DNA of 64,000 nucleotides, taken from the NCBI GenBank assembly GCA_035286465.1, contig DATEDF010000046.1:14544-78543 (forward strand). The letters are read 5' to 3'. This document shows positions 61,643 to 64,000 of this stretch, piece by piece (within the stretch, counting starts at the first letter, position 1; the number at the start of each line of letters is the position of its first letter). The stretch comes from Fen-1231 sp035286465. GTDB lineage: Bacteria; Gemmatimonadota; Gemmatimonadetes; Gemmatimonadales; Gemmatimonadaceae. The position numbers were made by a program, and so were the translations under genes. Below the pieces are notes generated by a model, which was not told where the DNA came from, searched no databases, and saw only the letters and a program-made list of their open reading frames with translations.

Positions 61643-62206
61643 TCACTTCGCCCGATCCAGATACTCCCCCGTATTCGGATTCACGCGTACCCGCTCCCCC
61701 GTCGAGATGAACTCCGGCACGTTGACCGTCACGCCGTTCTCCAGTTTCGCCGGCTTCGTGCTCGCCGTCTTCGTGGCCGTCTTCATCACGGGCGCCGTGT
61801 CCACGATCTCGAGCGCCAGCGACTGCGGGAGCTGAATGCCGATCGGCCGGCCGTCGTAGTACTCGGCGATGATCCGCATCCCCGGCTGCATCCACTGCGC
61901 GTTGTCGCCGAGCATCTCGGCGTCCATCTCGAGCTGGTCGTAGTTCTCCGTGTTCATGAAATGGTACGTATCTCCACCCTGGTACATGAACTCGAGCTCG
62001 TGCGTTTCCATCGAGGCCCTCTCGATGGTGTCGGCGGCGCGGAAGCGGTGTTCGAAGCTGCTTCCGGTGCGCAGGTTCTTCATCTTCGTCTGGATCATCG
62101 CGCGCAGGTTGCCCGGCGTGTGATGACGGAACTCGACGACGCGGCACGGCTGGCCCTCGAAGACGATGACCATCCCTCGGCGGATCTGTGTGGCGGGCAT
62201 TGCCAT
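61643..62206 (-). CDS. efp: Elongation factor P
   Basis: 187 residues, ATG 62206. EF-P binds stalled ribosomes and helps peptide bond formation at poly-Pro. The N-terminal KOW-like domain (GMVIVFEGQPCRVVEFRHHTPGNLRAMIQTKMKNLRTGSS), the OB domains (FEHRFRAADTIERA, LEFMYQGGDTYHFMNTENYDQ) and a C-terminal signature (VTVNVPEFISTGERVRVNPNTGEYLDR) are all present. At the tip loop the usual PGKGQA is PGNLRA, so residue 34 is Asn, not the Lys or Arg that is modified in other bacteria. The tRNA-His cluster follows in the same direction. A clear promoter lies upstream. Confidence 0.95.
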   Translation of the reverse strand: MAMPATQIRRGMVIVFEGQPCRVVEFRHHTPGNLRAMIQTKMKNLRTGSSFEHRFRAADTIERASMETHELEFMYQGGDTYHFMNTENYDQLEMDAEMLGDNAQWMQPGMRIIAEYYDGRPIGIQLPQSLALEIVDTAPVMKTATKTASTKPAKLENGVTVNVPEFISTGERVRVNPNTGEYLDRAK

Positions 62207-62256
62207 GGTGCGACGTCCCTGACTGAGCGATTTCGGAGATTCTGAGACAGCCGTTA

Positions 62257-62285
62257 AGTCTAATCTCTCAAAGGGGTTGGGTCAA
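62257..62285 (-). promoter_or_regulatory. Promoter of efp
   Basis: On the minus strand TTGACC, 17 bases, TAGACT, close to the sigma-70 consensus. The leader to the efp ATG is about 45 bases. Confidence 0.7.
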
Positions 62286-62315
62286 CGCTCCCGCTGCGCG
62301 GGTGTTAGTACAGTC

Positions 62316-63179
62316 TCACTTTTCGGACGCATCTACCATTTCAACAAGGGTTTCCAGCGTCCAGATGTGGTCGGTCAGTCCGGCCGCCATCGCAGGTGTG
62401 GTGTGTACACCACCCCGATTCGCCGTGAGCGTCATATGCTTCCGGCAGAAGTTGTAATAGAAGAAGTGTAGGGCGATCGAGTGTTTGTGGTTCGCCAGCT
62501 TCTTGCTGAACCCGTTCGTCAACCTTGTAAAGCGGCGGTTACCCATCCTCACCGTTAGGTTCTGCCGCTCAATGTGCGACGTGCAGACCTTCGACTCGTC
62601 GGGATTCCCGGTGATGCGCTCTTGCGATGTGTGGACCAACGCGGCGGGACTGTAGCGGCGCGCGGCATCGCGCACATTCGTCAAACCGAACACCTTCACC
62701 AATCTTGCATAGTCCACGTCCACGCCGAACGCGGCGTCTACAGCGTCAAGGTACGGGTGAAAGGCGTCCGTCGTAAGCTGGACGCGATTCGCCAGGCGTC
62801 CCGCAAGGTCGCACATGAACGCGAGCGCGGATTCGCTGTCCCGGCGTCCGACGTGCCAAGTAATGACGAGCTTGCTGTCGCCATCGAGCCCAACCCACGT
62901 CCAGCAATCACCCCGCGCGCCGGTCCCGCGAAGCTCCGGCGGCGTGTTCTTGTCTTTCGAGAAAATGTAGGACCACTGTTCGTCGCATTGCACGCGCAAG
63001 GTCGGGAGATCCGTGAGCGTCTTGCGCTGAAAATCACGCGCGACCGGTCCAACCGCTTCGAGGAGGCGGAGGATCGTGACCTTGCTCGCTCTTGTCATAC
63101 GAGAGGAGGCGCTAACGCTGCATCCGTCGCAGAGAGCCCGGAGGATGGCGGCGCGCCGTGCTACGCTGAGCTTGTTCAT
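62316..63179 (-). CDS. IS1-like DDE transposase
   Basis: 287 residues. An N-terminal helix-turn-helix (ILRALCDGCSVSASSRMTRASKVTILRLLEAVG) precedes the DDE core: QCDEQWSYIFSKDK, a strand ending LTTDAFHPYLDAV, and HIERQNLTVRMGNRRFTRLTNGFSKK carry the three acidic residues. It is like the IS1-type transposases found widely in environmental bacteria. It seems intact, so the element may be active. Terminal repeats could not be found by eye, so the element boundaries are unknown. It separates efp from a divergent tRNA-like gene. Confidence 0.85.
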   Translation of the reverse strand: MNKLSVARRAAILRALCDGCSVSASSRMTRASKVTILRLLEAVGPVARDFQRKTLTDLPTLRVQCDEQWSYIFSKDKNTPPELRGTGARGDCWTWVGLDGDSKLVITWHVGRRDSESALAFMCDLAGRLANRVQLTTDAFHPYLDAVDAAFGVDVDYARLVKVFGLTNVRDAARRYSPAALVHTSQERITGNPDESKVCTSHIERQNLTVRMGNRRFTRLTNGFSKKLANHKHSIALHFFYYNFCRKHMTLTANRGGVHTTPAMAAGLTDHIWTLETLVEMVDASEK

Positions 63180-63186
63180 GGCTCAA

Positions 63187-63215
63187 AATATGTCATTCGC
63201 TCAAGCATTTGTCAA
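63187..63215 (-). promoter_or_regulatory. Promoter of the transposase
   Basis: On the minus strand TTGACA, 17 bases, CATATT (or TATTTT two bases on). The start point would fall at or one base before the ATG at 63179, so the mRNA is almost leaderless. Confidence 0.5.
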
Positions 63216-63362
63216 GAGCGAATTGTAGCGGCCCAGCGTCCGACCTTAAGACGCTCCCCGACCTTAACGGCCCAGACTGGAACCTTGACGGTTCCCCGAT
63301 GTAGTGCTATCCTCACAATGCGCCTCCGGCCCGGCCAGGGTTTTGGTGGCGTGATAACTGAG

Positions 63363-63450
63363 CGGAGGGCACCGGAGTCGAACCGGCAAGCGTTACGAGC
63401 GCTTGGCCCAGTTTTTGAGACTGGTTTCCGCACCGAGCGGGCCACCCTCC
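63363..63450 (-). tRNA. Divergent tRNA-Leu(CAA)-like gene
   Basis: 88 bases, class II. Acceptor GGAGGGT/GCCCTCC, anticodon stem CCAGT/ACTGG with loop CTCAAAA giving CAA, a long variable arm (CAAGCG/CGCTTG) and a normal T loop (TTCGACT). Oddities: position 8 is G where U is invariant, or the acceptor is shifted by one, the D arm is atypical, and the discriminator is G, not the A of Leu. It may be a mobile-element tRNA or a pseudo-tRNA. Confidence 0.6.
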
Positions 63451-63506
63451 CTCTACAGATGTCTGCACAGCCGCCCCGTTGCGTTCAGGGCGGCTGTGCT
63501 GGTTAA

Positions 63507-64000
63507 CTACCTCCCGCGCCCCCGAAGTGGCGCTTCTTCCTCCATCGGTAAGGACTCTTGCTGCGGCTCGCCCCATTCCCGAAGCCCGTAGATCGCAGGT
63601 TTCGGCTTGGTAAAGATGCCGTTGGACGACGCCGCGCTCCGGTCGAGCGTCTTGTTCATGTTCACGCGTAGTTTCTTGGCGTCGCGGTTCTTGTAGCCTG
63701 CGGCGACCATTCGACGCGCGATCTCTTTGATATGGAGTGCCTGCCCCGCCGCTTCGAGAACACTCGCGGCGGCCTTCGCCATCGTGTCCGTGGAGCGAAG
63801 TACCGGCAGCGTGGTGCCTCCGACAAAGTGAATGCGCCGCGCACTCCCGTTGTCAGCGGGAGCACCGATCCCGTCGTCTGCGTCTTCGAGGATCGCAATC
63901 GCATGTCGGTATTTCGATACCTGCGCTTCTGCCTCATCGAGTGCGGCTTGCGCCTGCGCCAACGCCCGCCGGAGCACGGCGACAGGATTCTCGATCCGCT
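63507..64000 (-). CDS. HARE-HTH-like protein with coiled coil (partial)
   Basis: The gene runs off the end of the window; reading stays open through 64000, so the start is outside (GTG 63977 is only an internal option). About 164 residues are visible. An N-terminal helical coiled coil (LAQAQAALDEAEAQVSKYRHAIAILE) is followed by a winged-helix domain (MAKAAASVLEAAGQALHIKEIARRMVAAGYKNRDAKKLRVNMNKTLDRSAAS) like HARE-HTH/HB1 domains, which occur on RNA polymerase delta factors, restriction enzymes and chromatin proteins. It is next to a mobile element and could belong to an accessory region beyond the window. Confidence 0.6.
   Translation of the reverse strand, partial: RIENPVAVLRRALAQAQAALDEAEAQVSKYRHAIAILEDADDGIGAPADNGSARRIHFVGGTTLPVLRSTDTMAKAAASVLEAAGQALHIKEIARRMVAAGYKNRDAKKLRVNMNKTLDRSAASSNGIFTKPKPAIYGLREWGEPQQESLPMEEEAPLRGRGR

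Noticed and set aside
62280..63240. Terminal inverted repeats of the IS1-like element
   Set aside because: No matching ends were found by eye on either side of the transposase gene, so no element borders are reported.

Overview
The window is a 64-kb piece of a very GC-rich bacterial chromosome with dense genes, many ATGA/GTGA stop-start overlaps and many exported enzymes and lipoproteins. The gene content points to Gemmatimonadota or a close relative: ADOP-type orphan permeases, BNR/VPS10-like propellers, DUF885, GCPII-like M28 and M20 peptidases, Gly/Arg-rich inserts in exported proteins, and LVIVD proteins. This assignment is an inference from gene content; no rRNA is present.

Layout. 1-16 kb: a CocE-type hydrolase end, a subtilase-like lipoprotein, an M28 carboxypeptidase, a deleted MazF-like remnant, a nitronate monooxygenase-like protein, a haem-motif propeller protein, a translationally coupled M20/DUF885 peptidase pair and a class C serine hydrolase. 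14-20 kb: a four-gene minus-strand operon with a 2Fe-2S subunit, a molybdopterin hydroxylase, an AttH/CrtC-like protein and an unusual membrane protein joining methyltransferase-like, PAP2-like and Lgt-like parts. 20-32 kb: an EamA transporter, a DUF305/LVIVD lipoprotein pair divergent from a Trx2-type thioredoxin, a degenerate 5'-nucleotidase fused to a probable outer-membrane barrel, a receiver/PEP-synthase-like protein, NADP-type glutamate dehydrogenase and tRNA-Pro. 32-40 kb: a Uma2 nuclease, two tail-to-tail hybrid histidine kinases, and an ECF sigma / small membrane protein / CpxP-like cassette closed by a strong hairpin, then tRNA-Gly.

40.7-57.2 kb is the most distinctive part. Five ADOP permeases lie in tandem (the fifth has a one-base frameshift). 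They are followed by a YtrA-type GntR regulator, an ABC ATPase, a six-helix permease and two novel exported membrane-anchored proteins. The permease array and the gntR operon begin with nearly identical promoter-operator modules: TTGAC(A/C), 17 bases, CACTGTAT(C/G)AC, with the start codon 33 bases after the first C in both. This suggests one GntR-controlled, membrane-stress-type regulon.

57-64 kb: a large sortilin-like propeller protein, seven tRNAs (Thr, Leu, Asp, Glu, Glu, Trp, His) on the minus strand, an elongation factor P with Asn instead of Lys/Arg at the modification site, an IS1-like transposase, a divergent tRNA-Leu(CAA)-like gene and the end of a HARE-HTH-like gene. Two intergenic palindromes built from short GTAGAC/CAGAC units (40.6 and 61.0 kb) look like members of a genome-specific repeat family. 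No CRISPR array, rRNA, prophage or integrase was seen.
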